Positions 26,436 through 34,117 of a stretch of 64,000 nucleotides of DNA are shown here, in pieces. The translations under genes and the position numbers were made by a program. The DNA lies in assembly GCF_002043095.1 (NCBI RefSeq), contig NZ_MVOC01000046.1:1-64000 (forward strand). The letters run 5' to 3'. Source of the stretch: Mycobacterium sp. AT1 (GTDB lineage Bacteria; Actinomycetota; Actinomycetes; Mycobacteriales; Mycobacteriaceae). The notes beneath the pieces are model-generated. The model was not told the origin of the DNA and did no database searches. It saw only the letters and a list, made by a program, of their open reading frames with translations. The number at the start of each line of letters is the position of its first letter. The stretch's first letter is position 1.

Positions 26436-27029
26436 ATGCCGCGTCCCAGCGTGGAAGCCGAGCGGCGACCGCAGATCCTCGCCGCGGCGTGTGCGGCGAT
26501 CGCGTCGATGGGCGTGCCGGCCCTGCGCTTGTCCGACGTCTCGAAGCAGGCCGGTGTGAGTTCGGGGACGATCCATTACTACTTCGAGACGAAGAAGGAC
26601 GTCATCACCGCGGCGTTCGAGTTCAACCTGACGGACTCGCTGGCCCGGCGCCACGAGCTGCTGGCGTCGGGCAAGGACAGCTTGGCGATCCTGCACGACC
26701 TCGTCGACTCGTACCTGCCCAGTGACGAACTCTCGGTGCGCGCGTGGAAGGTGTGGCTCGCGCTCTGGGCGGAGGGCAGCCGGGACCCCGTTCTGCAGGA
26801 GATCAACGATCGGCTCTACGGCCAGTGGCGTGACGTCGTCGCCGGAGTGATCGGTGCGGCGCAGGACGAGGGCACAGCGAAGGCCGGAGATCCAGTGTTG
26901 TTGGCCAACATGCTGATTGGCATGCTCGACGGGTTGGCGGTGCAGGTGCTGCTGGAGTCGTCGAGCATGACCCTGGCGACGATGCGCGAGACGTGTCAGG
27001 CATTCGTGAGCGGTGTCATCGAAGGGTAG
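26436..27029 (+). CDS. TetR-family repressor of the amine/acyl-CoA catabolic operon
   Basis: 197 residues. The N-terminal helix-turn-helix reads LRLSDVSKQAGVSSGTIHYYFETKK. The C-terminal ligand domain is BetI/PaaR-like in length and contains WLALWAEGSRDP. The ATG has CCGGAGGG upstream. Matching palindromes before this gene and in the 20.8-20.9 kb divergent region make it the likely repressor of the permease and the catabolic operon, induced by the substrate or its CoA ester (inference). Confidence 0.88.
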   Translation: MPRPSVEAERRPQILAAACAAIASMGVPALRLSDVSKQAGVSSGTIHYYFETKKDVITAAFEFNLTDSLARRHELLASGKDSLAILHDLVDSYLPSDELSVRAWKVWLALWAEGSRDPVLQEINDRLYGQWRDVVAGVIGAAQDEGTAKAGDPVLLANMLIGMLDGLAVQVLLESSSMTLATMRETCQAFVSGVIEG

Positions 27030-27262
27030 ACCGACCAAGGTGGGCAGGCGATCGCGGCCGCGGTCGGTGCCGGGTCGCCAGCGCGACGTGTAACGAGAAC
27101 CGCCCCACCGACGATGCTCATTTATGTGGTGCGTGCCCTCCCAGGGACCCTCCGGCGCCTCAAGTCGACCCACAGCCGGCACAGGAATAAATCATAGATT
27201 GACTATGTAGTGTCTATTTGGGTCGGGGTGACTCGGAGCAACTACTCCGGACTAAGGAGCGA

Positions 27263-27958
27263 ATGACGATGAACCTCAAGAAAGCCGTCGCAGGGGTGAC
27301 CTTTGCGGGCGGGATCGGGCTAGCCCTCATCTCCGGCAGTTCAGGGGTCGCATTCGCGGCTCCTGGCGGTGGCGGAGGAGGTTGCCAGCCGCCGTTCTGT
27401 GCGGGCGGGCCTGGCCCTGGTAGTCCAGGTGGACCGGGTGGACCGCAGCAAGGGCGTGGTCCCGGTGGACCGGGCGGACCCGGCGGACCTGCTGACTTCC
27501 GCGGGCCGGGCGGCCCCGCAAACGACCGCGGCCCGGGAGGGCCCGGGGGCCCAGGTGGACCCGGCGGTCCAGGTGACTTCCGTGGTCCAGGCGGCCCCGG
27601 CGACGACCGCGGACCCGGCGGGCCGGGAGGACCTCGTGGACCCGGCGGACCGGGTGACTTCCGCGGCCCGGGTGGACCTGGCGGTCCCGGCGACAACCGC
27701 GGGCCGGACGGTCACGACTGGGGACCACGGCCCCCGAACGCGTTCGGCGGCTGGCGTGACGCCCCCTGGGGCGGCGGACCGGCGCCGTGGGGTTGGGGCG
27801 CGCCGCCGCGGGTCGGCTGGGACCGGCCGTTGCCACCCCCCGGCGGGTTCTGGAACTACGGACCCGTCAACTACTGGGGTTTCAACGAGACTCCCATCTG
27901 GGAGCCGAATTTCAACGCGTGGGGTTTCTACTTCTTCGGAATCTGGATCCCGCTGTAA
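27263..27958 (+). CDS. Secreted collagen-like Gly-Pro-rich protein
   Basis: 231 residues. The signal peptide ends near residue 32 (GVAFA-APGG). Residues ~50-150 consist of repeated GPGGPG blocks interleaved with DFRGPGGP and NDRGPGGP units, giving long collagen-like Gly-X-Y stretches. The C-terminal ~75 residues are rich in Trp, Phe and Pro (FWNYGPVNYWGFNETPIWEP), a tail seen in mycobacterial secreted proteins of unknown role. AAGGAGC precedes the ATG. Single gene, followed by a strong terminator. A surface or matrix role is a guess; repeat number may vary between strains. Confidence 0.85.
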   Translation: MTMNLKKAVAGVTFAGGIGLALISGSSGVAFAAPGGGGGGCQPPFCAGGPGPGSPGGPGGPQQGRGPGGPGGPGGPADFRGPGGPANDRGPGGPGGPGGPGGPGDFRGPGGPGDDRGPGGPGGPRGPGGPGDFRGPGGPGGPGDNRGPDGHDWGPRPPNAFGGWRDAPWGGGPAPWGWGAPPRVGWDRPLPPPGGFWNYGPVNYWGFNETPIWEPNFNAWGFYFFGIWIPL

Positions 27959-27976
27959 ACCGACCTGACGGAAGGG

Positions 27977-28005
27977 ACGGCCGCCTCGCGACGCGAGGCG
28001 GCCGT
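27977..28005. terminator. Strong intrinsic terminator
   Basis: ACGGCCGCCTCGCG-A-CGCGAGGCGGCCGT: 14-base perfect arms followed by TTTCGTTGT. It begins 19 bases after the collagen-like gene's stop. Confidence 0.9.
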
Positions 28006-28196
28006 TTCGTTGTCAGCGGGCATGGGCGTCTCCTTCTGTGGGGGTCTACGACTCCGTCTCGCGAAGCGGGCCGATCAGCAGCTCACCGAAATCATCGTGC
28101 TGAGAACGGGATTGGTGATCAGTCCCTTGTCGCCGTCCGAGAACCAGGTGGCCAACCCCTCGGCGGCCCGCATGTAGCGCAGGGGTGCGACAGTAC

Positions 28197-28475
28197 TCAG
28201 CTGTGGGCCCCATTCGCGTCGCACCGCTGCTGGCTCGTGCGCTTCCGGTAGCGGTGATAGGCGTTGCCGCTTGCGATTCCGAGAGTGTCACCGATCTTGG
28301 TCCAGCCGATGCCGATGTCGCGGGCGGCGTCGACCGCTGCTCTGAGCTGCTCCTGGGAGTCGGGGGTTCCGGAGTGCTCGACCTCTTGGGCAGCGTCGGC
28401 CAGTCGGCGCACTGCTGTGTCGTGTTCGGCGGTCCATCCGCTGTAAGACTTGGCTTTTCGACGTGGGGTGTTCAT
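28197..28475 (-). CDS. Small hypothetical protein with helix-turn-helix-like C-terminus
   Basis: 92 residues, basic at both ends (MNTPRRKAKSY, YHRYRKRTSQQ). The segment IGWTKIGDTLGIASGNAYHRY looks like a helix-turn-helix that could contact DNA. AGGAGA sits upstream of the ATG at 28475. No family assignment. A further ~35 codons after its stop, down to 28075, keep coding-like base composition (ending STMISVSC) and may be the remains of another gene. Confidence 0.6.
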   Translation of the reverse strand: MNTPRRKAKSYSGWTAEHDTAVRRLADAAQEVEHSGTPDSQEQLRAAVDAARDIGIGWTKIGDTLGIASGNAYHRYRKRTSQQRCDANGAHS

Positions 28476-28620
28476 CGTTTCTCCTGCGATTCCCCTGGCG
28501 CGTAGCCGGGGATGAGTGGGGCACCGGGGGGACGGTGCTCGAAATGGGGAGTGGGCGCGGCTCAGGACGAGGTCGACTGAGCGCCGGCGAATGGCCGACG
28601 ACGGCGTTTGCGTGCGAGTT

Positions 28621-28752
28621 CTAGACGGCCGACCGGATGACGGTCGGAGGGTCCTGGATGTAGGGCCAGAAGCGGCGGCCGACGCGGTGCACCTGCGTCT
28701 CTAGCGTCACCGGACGCGCGGTGGCGTGTGCGTCGGGACGGAGTACGTTCAT
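28621..28752 (-). CDS. Possible 43-residue small protein
   Basis: Reads MNVLRPDAHATARPVTLETQ at the N-terminus and ends DPPTVIRSAV. An AAGGAAGG ribosome-binding site is directly upstream of the ATG at 28752, and third positions are GC-rich. It is divergent from the AraC regulator at 28877, which may control it. It is the only coding signal in the 28476-28876 gap. Function unknown. Confidence 0.42.
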   Translation of the reverse strand: MNVLRPDAHATARPVTLETQVHRVGRRFWPYIQDPPTVIRSAV

Positions 28753-28876
28753 GGCCTTCCTTGGGTCAACCCTGCGGTCTAGCAGGAGTTCTACCTAAAG
28801 AATGGCCGGTGGGGTACTGGCGCGTCTTGACGTTCTGCGACACACTTTTACCATTTCCCGACAAGGAGCGACGGAC

Positions 28877-29905
28877 ATGGGCAGTCTCATCCGCGCGACC
28901 GTGCTGTGGGGATATCGCGAGCTGGTCCATCAGCTCGGAGGCGACGCGAACCAGTTTCTGTCGACATATGGCATCCCGCGCGGAGCCGATGCGCAGGAGG
29001 GCGCGTTCATCAGCTTCGACGCCTACATTCACATGCTGGCGGCCAGCGCCGACGAGTTGAGCTGTCCAGATTTCGGTTTGCGCCTGTCGAAGTGGCGGGG
29101 GTTGGACGTGCTGGGTCCCATTGCGGTCGTCGCCCGCAACGCGCGCACCGTGCTCGACGCCGTGGATGCGATCGCGCGCTACCTCTACGTGCACTCACCT
29201 GCGCTCCGGTTGGCGAGGGCGCCATGGTCCACGGGACCCGACGTCGCGTTTGTCCTCGAGGCAACCGAATGCGAGCTCCCGGAGTTGGCGCAGGGCTACG
29301 AGGTTGGCATGGGACTCGCCATGCGCATCATCCAGACGTTGGGCGGCCCAGGTGCCGTGCCCGCCTCGGTGTCCTTTCTGCACGCTCAAATGGGTGCCGA
29401 CGAGGCGTATCAGGAGGCGCTGGGCTGCCCGGTGCAGTTCAGTCAAACATGGTGTGGCTTCGAGCTTTCCGCGGCTCTTGCCGCGACGGCCATCGAGGGG
29501 GCGGACACGGCAACCAGGCGGATCGCCAGGAAGTACCTCGACTCTCGCTATTTGCCGCCGATGGCCCCGCTGTCGCAGCGAGTGGCGGATCTCGCCGGGA
29601 ACCTGCTGCCCACGGGGCAATGCAGCGTCGAGGTGATCGCAAGCGATCTCGCGATGCACCCCAGGACGTTGCAGCGCCGGCTGGCGGAGGAGGGCACGTC
29701 GTGCCAGCAGGTCATCGAGCAGGAGCGGCGAGCGCACGCCGGCCGGTATCTCGCCGAACCCGACCTGACGCTGGGGCACGTCGCCGGACTCCTCGGCTAC
29801 TCCGAGCAGAGTGCGCTGAACCGTTCCTGCCGTCGATGGTTCGGAATGACCCCGCGGCAGTATCGGGCCGGGTTGCGCACTCAGCGGCTGCGGAGCGGCG
29901 CCTAG
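28877..29905 (+). CDS. AraC-family regulator (VirS/OruR type)
   Basis: 342-residue transcriptional regulator with the N-terminal 'Arabinose_bd'-type sensing domain (~15-200) and a C-terminal AraC DNA-binding domain (~235-335): IASDLAMHPRTLQRRLAEEG is the first helix-turn-helix and VAGLLGYSEQSALNRSCRRW the second. AAGGAG lies eight bases before the ATG at 28877. The group includes M. tuberculosis VirS. The ligand and targets are unknown; the divergent small ORF and the downstream DHFR-like gene are candidates. Confidence 0.88.
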   Translation: MGSLIRATVLWGYRELVHQLGGDANQFLSTYGIPRGADAQEGAFISFDAYIHMLAASADELSCPDFGLRLSKWRGLDVLGPIAVVARNARTVLDAVDAIARYLYVHSPALRLARAPWSTGPDVAFVLEATECELPELAQGYEVGMGLAMRIIQTLGGPGAVPASVSFLHAQMGADEAYQEALGCPVQFSQTWCGFELSAALAATAIEGADTATRRIARKYLDSRYLPPMAPLSQRVADLAGNLLPTGQCSVEVIASDLAMHPRTLQRRLAEEGTSCQQVIEQERRAHAGRYLAEPDLTLGHVAGLLGYSEQSALNRSCRRWFGMTPRQYRAGLRTQRLRSGA

Positions 29906-30002
29906 GAGGCCTAGCCGCGTGATAGCACGCGACCCACGATGAGTTTCGCCGACCGCGTGGGTCTGCTCCACGTCACCCCTTACGCTCTCCACCGGAGGAC
30001 TC

Positions 30003-30614
30003 ATGCCACGCACCAATCTCTCGATGTCGATCTCCGCCGACGGTTACGTCGCCGGCCCCGACCAGAGCGAACAGAATCCGCTCGGCATCGGTGGTCAGCT
30101 GCTGCACGGGTGGCACATGGGGCCGCAGCAGGATCACCCCGTCAACCAGCAGGTGGTCGCGGAGATGCTCGACGACATGGGCGCGACCATCATGGGCCGC
30201 AACATGTTCGGGCCGGTGCGCGGGGCGTGGGGTGACTCGGACTGGACCGGCTGGTGGGGCGACGAACCGCCATACCACTGCCCGGTGTTCGTGCTGACCC
30301 ACCACGCCCACGATCCGATCGCGCTGGAGGGGACGACGTTCCACTTCGTCACCGACGGCGTCGAATCGGCCTACGCGCAGGCGCTCGAGGTGGCGGGGGA
30401 CCGGCCGATCAGCATCGCGGGCGGCGCGTCGTGCGCGCGGCAGGCGATCCGCGCGGGCCTCGTCACCGAGATCGACCTTCAGGTGAGCCCCGTGATTCTC
30501 GGGTCGGGGGAGCGGCTGTTCGACGGCTTCGACGCGGGGAGCCCTCGGTTGGAGTTGGCGCGCGTCCTCGATGCGCCCGGAGTGGCGCACCTGCGCTACC
30601 GCGTCCTGGGGTGA
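30003..30614 (+). CDS. Dihydrofolate reductase-like (RibD C-terminal family) protein
   Basis: 203 residues of the RibD_C/DHFR-like fold, NADPH-binding reductases of mostly unknown substrate. Seen: the N-terminal strand NLSMSISADGYVAGPD, TIMGRNMFGPVRG, VFVLTHHAHDP, SIAGGASCARQAI (nucleotide-binding Gly loop) and the C-terminal SPVILGSGERLFDG. The length is normal. GGAGG lies upstream of the ATG. It is a stand-alone gene, perhaps under the AraC regulator 98 bases upstream. Confidence 0.85.
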   Translation: MPRTNLSMSISADGYVAGPDQSEQNPLGIGGQLLHGWHMGPQQDHPVNQQVVAEMLDDMGATIMGRNMFGPVRGAWGDSDWTGWWGDEPPYHCPVFVLTHHAHDPIALEGTTFHFVTDGVESAYAQALEVAGDRPISIAGGASCARQAIRAGLVTEIDLQVSPVILGSGERLFDGFDAGSPRLELARVLDAPGVAHLRYRVLG

Positions 30615-31083
30615 GCTCCTCACCCTGTGACCTGGAGTCGGAGGACGTGGACTTGCGCCGTTCGGTACGGGTGCGTGAACCCCAGGTGCGATGACCTGCT
30701 TCCGCCGCCGTCAACGGAAACAGGTCCTGTCCCCAGTCCGCCGATCGTCCCGAGGCTGAGGACTCAGGCCAAATCCGCGATGGCGGGCGATAACGTCGCC
30801 CCCCTCCGCGAGCGCCCGTGCTACTACGTCGCACGGGCTCGGCTCGGCGGGTAGCGCAGGCTCCGCAGCCATGCACGTCCTTATCCGAGCTATGGCCGAG
30901 ACGTGCGTGACGGTTGTTGTTTCGCGTTCAGTCGCGAAAACCACGACCGTGGAGTAGGTCTCGCGCTTAGGACCCGAGAAGGGCAGTGGGGCCAGAGTCC
31001 CCGGCAATCAACCGGCTTTCGTGGTGCTCGGCGCCGAGCACGAGACATGCCACCTGTTCCCTCGCAACTCCCGCGCATCAGAT
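30615..31083. other. Gene-free stretch with several inverted repeats
   Basis: No convincing coding region on either strand over ~470 bases. Inverted repeats seen: GCCCGTGC/GCACGGGC (30814-30838, nine-base loop), TTTCGCG/CGCGAAA (30920-30939) and the perfect 18-base palindrome GTGCTCGGCGCCGAGCAC (31024-31041). These may be terminators, an RNA gene or a decayed insertion; none can be chosen from sequence alone. Confidence 0.4.
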
Positions 31084-31099
31084 CATGCAAATTTGCATG
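31084..31099. promoter_or_regulatory. Perfect palindromic operator of the vapBC-type pair
   Basis: CATGCAAATTTGCATG, a 16-base perfect palindrome, lies directly upstream of a -10 element TATGAT (31101-31106). The antitoxin ATG at 31113 is about seven bases past the -10, so the transcript is probably leaderless. The palindrome is the expected binding site of the antitoxin for autorepression. Confidence 0.75.
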
Positions 31100-31112
31100 T
31101 TATGATGTGCTT

Positions 31113-31358
31113 ATGCCGAAGACCGTGCAGATTCGTGACATCGACGATGATGTCTACGCCGGTTTGGTGCGACGTGCCGCTGAGGACGGGATCACAGTCC
31201 CCGAGTTGCTACGCCGTGAGGCCACGCGCCTTGCTTCTCGGCCGTCTGTTGCCGAGTGGTTACGTCGCACGGGACGACGGCCGTCCCAGGTCACCACCGC
31301 GGACGTACTGGCTGACCTGGACGCCTGGCGCGGCGAGTGGCCCGATGCTCGTCGTTGA
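31113..31358 (+). CDS. VapB/FitA-type ribbon-helix-helix antitoxin
   Basis: 81 residues. The N-terminal MPKTVQIRDIDDDVYAGLV strand and helix pattern, with AAEDGITVPELLRREATRLA, is the DNA-binding ribbon-helix-helix of FitA/VapB antitoxins. The C-terminal tail (TTADVLADLDAWRGEW) would wrap the toxin. It overlaps the toxin gene by 14 bases, ensuring co-translation. Confidence 0.88.
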   Translation: MPKTVQIRDIDDDVYAGLVRRAAEDGITVPELLRREATRLASRPSVAEWLRRTGRRPSQVTTADVLADLDAWRGEWPDARR

Positions 31359-31746
31359 TGCGTCGTGCCTTTTCGAGGTCGTGGCTGATACCCGTCGGGC
31401 ACCCGAAATTGCGGCTCGACTCGCGGCCGAACCCGATCAAGCGGCGCCCGAGGTCGTCGACGTCGAAGTCCTCGGCGTGATTCGTGCCCAACACATGCGT
31501 GGTGGTCTCGACGGAACCGCAGCCGCGCAGGCAGTGGCCGATCTACGCGAGTGGCCGGGTGAGCGGCATTCGCATCGGTGGATGCTTGACCGTGTTTGGC
31601 AGCTGCGGGACTCGGTCCGAGGATGGGACGCCTTCTACGTCACGCTCGCCGAGGCGCTCGACGCCACGTTGGTGACCTTGGACGGCAGGCTGGCGCGTGC
31701 GCACGGACCCAAGTGCCGTATCGAGGTACTCGGCGGCCCAAGCTAG
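31345..31746 (+). CDS. VapC-type PIN-domain ribonuclease toxin
   Basis: 133 residues with the PIN acidic residues in order: D in LVVDASCLFE, E in VVDVEVLGVIR, D in VRGWDAFYVTLAEAL and D in LVTLDGRLARAHG. These coordinate magnesium for RNA cleavage. The gene starts inside the antitoxin's 3' end. Its TAG overlaps the stop of the convergent gene on the other strand (CTAG at 31743-31746). Confidence 0.9.
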   Translation: MLVVDASCLFEVVADTRRAPEIAARLAAEPDQAAPEVVDVEVLGVIRAQHMRGGLDGTAAAQAVADLREWPGERHSHRWMLDRVWQLRDSVRGWDAFYVTLAEALDATLVTLDGRLARAHGPKCRIEVLGGPS

Positions 31747-33089
31747 CCGTCGGTGCGCAACGCCCTTCGCGCCAATGCGGCCGCTGCCGGGCTGACGATC
31801 CTCGGGCCGGTCAGGGCGGCTGGTCGGTCGGTCACGTTGAGCAGAGCATGGTGGGCGGGCAGCTGGTAGAGGACTGATGCGTTGGGAGCTTGACCGCTCG
31901 GGTGGCGCCACCCGAGTTCGGCCAGTAGCGCCAAGATCGTGGGAAACGGAACAGCGGCACCGGGGGACGCCGCGGCGTACGCCAGCATCAGCAAGGTCGC
32001 TTGGACGTCGAACTCCTCACCGGACTTCGGAATCAATCGGCTTGCCAGATGCTTGACGAGCTTGCCGGTGTCGCCCCGCGCCGCCTCGCCGACCTTCGTC
32101 AGCAACAGCGTGCCCTTGCTCTTGCGCAGCAGTCCCATCGCCTGCACGCCTTCGCGGAACCGTAGCAGCGGGTAGCAGTGGGTCTCGCGATTCTTCTCAC
32201 CGAACCAATCATGCATCGCAGGAACGACTTTCGACACCGCTTCGACGTCGACCGGTTTCAAGTAGCCGGCCGTCGTCAACGGAATCCCGCCGTCCCCGGC
32301 CCGGTCGAGGAACCACTGATAGGCCCGCAGATGCGCGGCCCAGTCGATGGTGTCCACCGGTTCCGGCGCGGCCAGTGTGAGCGCCGTCTTGGTCAGATCG
32401 TCGCCGTACGGGGTGTACGTGAGCTGATGAACCATGTCGACCAGTCGGACGTCGACGCCTGCTTCGCGCAGCACGAAGTACGCGTCGCCGAATCCCTTGT
32501 TGAGTCGCTCCGGTTCGAACAGCGCTGGGTCCGGCACCACCTCGGCGAGGCTCTCGGCGTCGACTAAGTGCCCACAGTCCTCGGGCGGCGCGGCACGTTC
32601 ACCGTCGACGACGAGAGCTGCGGGACAGTCGCTCTCGGCGGGTAGTACTCCTTCCAGGCGAAGCGTCAGTTGCCAGTTGTCGCCGTAGTCGTAGAGGTAG
32701 TGGAGAACGTCGCCCGGCTCTGTGAGGGTTTCGTCGAGTCGCGTCGCGGCGGCGGGTAGACCGTCGTCGTCCTCGTCCCACTCCTTGTTGTCGACGTCGT
32801 AGGGGCAGAGGAACAGTTGGCTGTCGTGGTCGAACGCGCCGCCGCCGAGCGAGAAGCGATGCAAGTGCGAATCGGTCCAGTCGAACGCGACCTGGAGCAC
32901 CTGGTGCAGTAGATCCAACGTCAGGTTCGAACGCACGTCCAGGAGTCGCCAGATCGGTGGGGTCGCATCGTCGATGTCTGCCCGGATTCGGTAGACGGCA
33001 ACGTCGCGCCGTCGCGTCCGACGCAGATCGGGGCGCGACACCGGTTCCGGCACCAGTCGGAGATGCGGTCGCTCGCTCACCCCGCTCAC
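31743..33089 (-). CDS. Plasmid pRiA4b ORF-3-like family protein
   Basis: 448 residues. Residues ~30-190 are the pRiA4b_ORF3 domain: YRIRADIDDATPPIWRLLDV, DWTDSHLHRFSL, then LHYLYDYGDNWQLTLRLE. The C-terminal half (~225-440) is helical and of unknown type, with a repeat-like hydrophobic pattern. The family is common near mobile or accessory DNA and its biochemical function is unknown. A GTG starts the frame at 33089 and a second GTG five codons in is possible. It ends convergently against vapC with overlapping stops. Confidence 0.85.
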   Translation of the reverse strand: MSGVSERPHLRLVPEPVSRPDLRRTRRRDVAVYRIRADIDDATPPIWRLLDVRSNLTLDLLHQVLQVAFDWTDSHLHRFSLGGGAFDHDSQLFLCPYDVDNKEWDEDDDGLPAAATRLDETLTEPGDVLHYLYDYGDNWQLTLRLEGVLPAESDCPAALVVDGERAAPPEDCGHLVDAESLAEVVPDPALFEPERLNKGFGDAYFVLREAGVDVRLVDMVHQLTYTPYGDDLTKTALTLAAPEPVDTIDWAAHLRAYQWFLDRAGDGGIPLTTAGYLKPVDVEAVSKVVPAMHDWFGEKNRETHCYPLLRFREGVQAMGLLRKSKGTLLLTKVGEAARGDTGKLVKHLASRLIPKSGEEFDVQATLLMLAYAAASPGAAVPFPTILALLAELGWRHPSGQAPNASVLYQLPAHHALLNVTDRPAALTGPRIVSPAAAALARRALRTDG

Positions 33090-33118
33090 TTTAGATCGGT
33101 CCGTCGTCCAGTCGAACT

Positions 33119-33277
33119 CGGCGCGTCGCCGCCGGCATGGTCGTCGACGCCACCGGATCGTTCGCCGGCGCCTTCATGGTCACCGGCGTGGTGCTGCTTC
33201 TCGGAATCCTCTGCTATACCGTCGTTCTCGGACGGATGGACCGCATGGCCCCGCCTGACCCAACCCAGGAGGTCCCC
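33119..33277 (+). pseudogene. C-terminal remnant of an MFS-type transporter
   Basis: The frame ahead of the amidohydrolase reads VAAGMVVDATGSFAGAF, then the hydrophobic helix VTGVVLLLGILCYTVVLGRM and a charged tail. This is what the last membrane helix and tail of a major-facilitator transporter look like. No upstream transporter remains; the pRiA4b gene lies where it should be. The frame is open into the next gene. Confidence 0.5.
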
Positions 33278-34087
33278 ATGGTCACATGTTCGGTCGCCCA
33301 GTTCGCCCCCGGCGACGACAAGGCCGCCAACCTGACGTCGATCCGCCGCCTGGTGTCCGAGGCGCGGGCGCAGGGCAGCGAGCTCGTCGTGTTCCCCGAG
33401 TACTCGATGTTCACCGTCCCGGTGATGGACGAGCGCTTCGTCGCCTCGGCCGAACGCCTCGACGGCCCCTTCGTCGCCGAACTCACCGCGCTGGCCGCCG
33501 AGTACGGGATCGCCGTCGTGTGCGGTCTCAACGAGGCCACCGACGAGGGCGACCGCATCCACAACACGCTTCTCGCGGTCGACGGCTCCGGTGACGTCGT
33601 GGCCACCTACCGCAAGCTCCACCTCTACGACGCGTTCGGCTACACCGAGTCCAGCCTGGTACAGCCGGGCGAGATCGAGCCACCGCGGACCTTCACCGTC
33701 GGCGGCCTGCGCTTCGGCTTGCAGACCTGTTACGACCTGCGATTCCCCGAGGTGACGCGGCGGCTGGTCGACGCCGAGGCCGACGTGGTGCTGGTGCCCG
33801 CCGAGTGGGCGCCAGGCCCGTTGAAGGAAGACCACTGGACGACGCTGGTGCGGGCCCGCGCCATCGAGAACACCGTTTACCTGGCCGCCGCCGACCAATG
33901 CGGAAACAACGGTGCCGGCAGCAGCATGATCGTCGACCCGATGGGCGTCGTGCTGGCGTCGGTGGGGGAGGAGGAGGGGCTGGGCACCGCCACTCTCGAC
34001 CCCGAGCGCATCGAGCGGGTTCGGGCGAAGAACCCGGCAATTCGGTTGCGGCGCTTCGGTGTCGTGGAGGCGACGCAGCGGCTCTGA
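33278..34087 (+). CDS. Carbon-nitrogen hydrolase (nitrilase/omega-amidase superfamily)
   Basis: 269 residues. The catalytic triad is visible: Glu in VVFPEYSMF, Lys in YRKLHLYDAFG, Cys in LQTCYDLRFPE. The size and spacing are those of the Nit/omega-amidase branch, cytosolic amidases. The ATG at 33278 is set by AGGAGG five bases upstream; the frame is open further upstream through a transporter-like remnant that is probably not part of this protein. The natural substrate is unknown. The TetR gene 30 bases downstream may be co-transcribed. Confidence 0.88.
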   Translation: MVTCSVAQFAPGDDKAANLTSIRRLVSEARAQGSELVVFPEYSMFTVPVMDERFVASAERLDGPFVAELTALAAEYGIAVVCGLNEATDEGDRIHNTLLAVDGSGDVVATYRKLHLYDAFGYTESSLVQPGEIEPPRTFTVGGLRFGLQTCYDLRFPEVTRRLVDAEADVVLVPAEWAPGPLKEDHWTTLVRARAIENTVYLAAADQCGNNGAGSSMIVDPMGVVLASVGEEEGLGTATLDPERIERVRAKNPAIRLRRFGVVEATQRL

Positions 34088-34117
34088 CGTGCGGCTCGGG
34101 GTGACCGCTTGACCGGG

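Noticed and set aside
27380..27720. Dense short repeats that could suggest a CRISPR-like array
   Set aside because: Repeats are in phase with codons, encode Gly-Pro-rich blocks, vary in length and have no unique spacers.
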